Assembly (NCBI GenBank): GCA_003563755.1
Contig: PWUB01000029.1
Span: forward strand, 1-5,686
Direction of reading: 5' to 3'
DNA length: 5,686 bases
Source: Clostridia bacterium
Lineage (GTDB): Bacteria > Bacillota_E > SLMV01 > PUMD01
Shown one piece after another: positions 4,111 to 5,686 of this stretch. Position 1 is the stretch's first letter. The number at the start of each line of letters is the position of its first letter. The notes beneath the pieces were generated by a model. The model saw only the letters and a list, made by a program, of their open reading frames with translations. It did not search any database and was not told the origin of the DNA. The position numbers and the translations under genes are program-made.

Positions 4111-5686
4111 ATGAGTAGCTATGTGCGAAATCTCAGCAGCATCAGAAAGAAACACCTTGCGCTAGCCGGAGGTAAGGCGGTTAACCTTGGAGAGATGATG
4201 GAGGCGGGACTGCCGGTGCCGGAGGGATTCGTCATCCTGACCTCCGCCTATCGCACCTTCATTGAGGAGAACGGCCTGCAGGAGGAGATCGACCGAGTGC
4301 TGGTACACGCATCCTCGATGGATGCGCGGGAACTGGAGCGGGCAGCTGCGCACATCCGCCGTCGGATCGTCCGAGCCGTCACCCCTGACGGGATCAGGCG
4401 CGAGATCGACGCCGCCTATGGGAAGCTGGAGGAGGGCGGCGTTGCGGTGCGCTCGTCGGCGACCGCCGAGGACCTGCCAGGTACCTCGTTCGCCGGTCAG
4501 TACAGCAGCTACCTGAACATCAGAGGACACGAGGAGCTGGAAGCTCATATCCGTAAGTGTTGGGCCTCCCTCTGGAATTACCGGGCCCTCTCTTACCGGC
4601 TGCGGCGAAAGGCCGGGGGGGACGACCCCGCCCACGGTGTCGTGGTGCAGCGGATGGTCGACGCTGGCAAGTCCGGCATTCTGTTTACTGCCAACCCGGT
4701 GAACGGTCGGCGGGACCAAATGCTTCTGAATGCGTCCTGGGGACTCGGTGAGTCGATCGTGGGGGGCGAGGTGACCCCCGATGAGTGGGTCATCGCGTAC
4801 GATTCCGGGCGAATCCTGCGGGAGAGTATCGTCGAGAAAGACCGGATGACAGTGCAGCGAAAAGACGGGGTCTGCGAACGAGCGGTGCCTGCAAAGCAGC
4901 GGAGTGCGCCGACTCTCGATGACGGGGAACTCTCACGCCTGCACGAGCTGGGGAAAGAGGTGCAACGGCATTTCGGATTTCCGCAGGACATCGAGTGGGC
5001 CCATTCTGATTGCGAGTTCTACCTGGTGCAGACCCGGGCGATCACTTCTCTCTATCCCCTGCCGCAGGGTGCTAAGCAGTGGGATGATCTCCGGGTGTAC
5101 GTCAATTTCAGTCTGGTTTCGCAGGGCATGCACGAGCCGCTGACCCCGATGGGAGAGAGCATTTTTCTCAAGACATTTGTGGCACCGGCGCGGCTGTTCG
5201 ACCGGCGCATCGTGGACGAAAGAGACCTGTGGTGGCAGGAGAGTGTCGGCGGCCGGGTGTTCATCGACATGACCGAACTGCTGCGGGACGAGAGGAGATG
5301 GGAGGACGTCATCATAAACGACCTCTTCGCCGATCAGGAGCCCGTGACAGCAGAGGCGCTGCTGCAGTTTCTTGCGCGCAACCGGGAGGATATAACCAGC
5401 TCTAAGAGCAGGATGATACCCTGGCTCATCAGAAAGCTTATACCCTTGCTGCGCATGGGGCTGTCGATGGGGATGAACTGGCTGTACGGGCACCTGTTTC
5501 CCATCCGGGCCCGGGCCAGAGCCGTCAGGGAGTGGGAGCGGACCGTCGAGCGGTTGTTGGAAGCGAGGAGTGCGGCCGTTACGGTCGAGGAGAAACTGCA
5601 GCTCATCGAACGCCACGTGGGCGAGTTCACGCTATCCGGTTTTGCCACACTGTCCCTCATTGCGCCGTGCGTCAACAATGTGGAGC
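4111..5686 (+). CDS. PEP-synthase-like / rifampicin-phosphotransferase-like ATP-grasp enzyme, 3' truncated by window
   Basis: The frame is open from ATG 4111 to the right edge (525 codons). ATG is preceded by AAAGGGAG (4095-4102) with 8-base spacing. Residues 1-315 are the PEP/pyruvate-dikinase ATP-grasp domain: GGKAVNLGEM (20-29, K22), VRSSATAEDLPGTSFAGQ (113-130, R114), SGILFTANP (188-196), NASWGLGE (207-214), and QDIEW with LVQTRAIT (292-312; E295, Q307, R309), matching the family's ATP-contacting residues. From about 325 the chain (VYVNFSLVSQGM...PLTPMG, then GRVFIDMTELL at 381-391) resembles the central domain of rifampicin phosphotransferases (Rph) and uncharacterised relatives such as YvkC, rather than the His domain that follows directly in PEP synthase. 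A basic, hydrophobic helical stretch spans 434-465. Rph enzymes use ATP and water to phosphorylate rifamycin, releasing AMP and phosphate; about 340 more residues including the catalytic His would be expected beyond the window. ATP-grasp assignment is firm, Rph-like architecture likely, substrate unknown. It is probably controlled with the upstream tetR. Confidence 0.9.
   Translation, partial: MSSYVRNLSSIRKKHLALAGGKAVNLGEMMEAGLPVPEGFVILTSAYRTFIEENGLQEEIDRVLVHASSMDARELERAAAHIRRRIVRAVTPDGIRREIDAAYGKLEEGGVAVRSSATAEDLPGTSFAGQYSSYLNIRGHEELEAHIRKCWASLWNYRALSYRLRRKAGGDDPAHGVVVQRMVDAGKSGILFTANPVNGRRDQMLLNASWGLGESIVGGEVTPDEWVIAYDSGRILRESIVEKDRMTVQRKDGVCERAVPAKQRSAPTLDDGELSRLHELGKEVQRHFGFPQDIEWAHSDCEFYLVQTRAITSLYPLPQGAKQWDDLRVYVNFSLVSQGMHEPLTPMGESIFLKTFVAPARLFDRRIVDERDLWWQESVGGRVFIDMTELLRDERRWEDVIINDLFADQEPVTAEALLQFLARNREDITSSKSRMIPWLIRKLIPLLRMGLSMGMNWLYGHLFPIRARARAVREWERTVERLLEARSAAVTVEEKLQLIERHVGEFTLSGFATLSLIAPCVNNVE

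Noticed and set aside
4933..5616. 227-codon minus-strand open frame
   Set aside because: Lies antisense within the well-supported phosphotransferase-like gene; His/Pro/Gln-rich composition is typical of a shadow frame.
4111..5686. Calling the gene ppsA (true PEP synthase)
   Set aside because: The ATP-grasp domain is shared, but the region after residue 325 resembles Rph-type central domains rather than the His domain expected next in PEP synthase; the 3' part needed to decide is outside the window.
1..5686. CRISPR array, tRNA or rRNA genes
   Set aside because: No regularly spaced direct repeats and no tRNA- or rRNA-like sequence were noticed on either strand.

Overview
This is a moderately high-GC bacterial window (roughly 60% GC by eye) with every recognisable gene on the + strand. 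Starts follow clear Shine-Dalgarno sites, and GTG or TTG starts appear likely. Nothing fixes the taxon. The style of the genes would suit a deep-branching actinobacterium or a high-GC anaerobic Firmicute, but that is a weak inference.

Layout from left to right: (1) the 3' part or all of an Mrp/Nbp35 (ApbC)-type P-loop ATPase, a probable Fe-S cluster carrier whose reading frame is still open at the left edge; (2) a 190-base gap rich in GC hairpins; (3) a complete cytosolic serine hydrolase of the class C beta-lactamase (AmpC/esterase/DD-peptidase) fold; (4) about 1 kb without an intact gene. The first part of that kilobase holds several hairpins and palindromes. The second part (about 2741-3240) is a decayed group II intron (LtrA-type) reverse transcriptase that can be read only by hopping between frames. 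(5) Next comes a strong sigma-70-like promoter with a 27-base imperfect palindrome over its -10/start region, driving (6) a complete TetR/AcrR repressor. (7) After 104 bases follows the first 525 codons of a large PEP-synthase-like ATP-grasp protein. The region after its ATP-grasp domain resembles rifampicin phosphotransferases more than true PEP synthase. It runs off the right edge, so its swivelling His domain is not visible.

The most coherent functional unit is tetR plus the phosphotransferase-like gene. The repressor probably autoregulates through the palindrome and, if the two genes are co-transcribed, also controls the dikinase/phosphotransferase. An inducible detoxification or small-molecule phosphorylation role is possible, but the substrate cannot be read from sequence. 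The Mrp and hydrolase genes look like unrelated neighbours, and the retroelement fossil separates them from the tetR unit.
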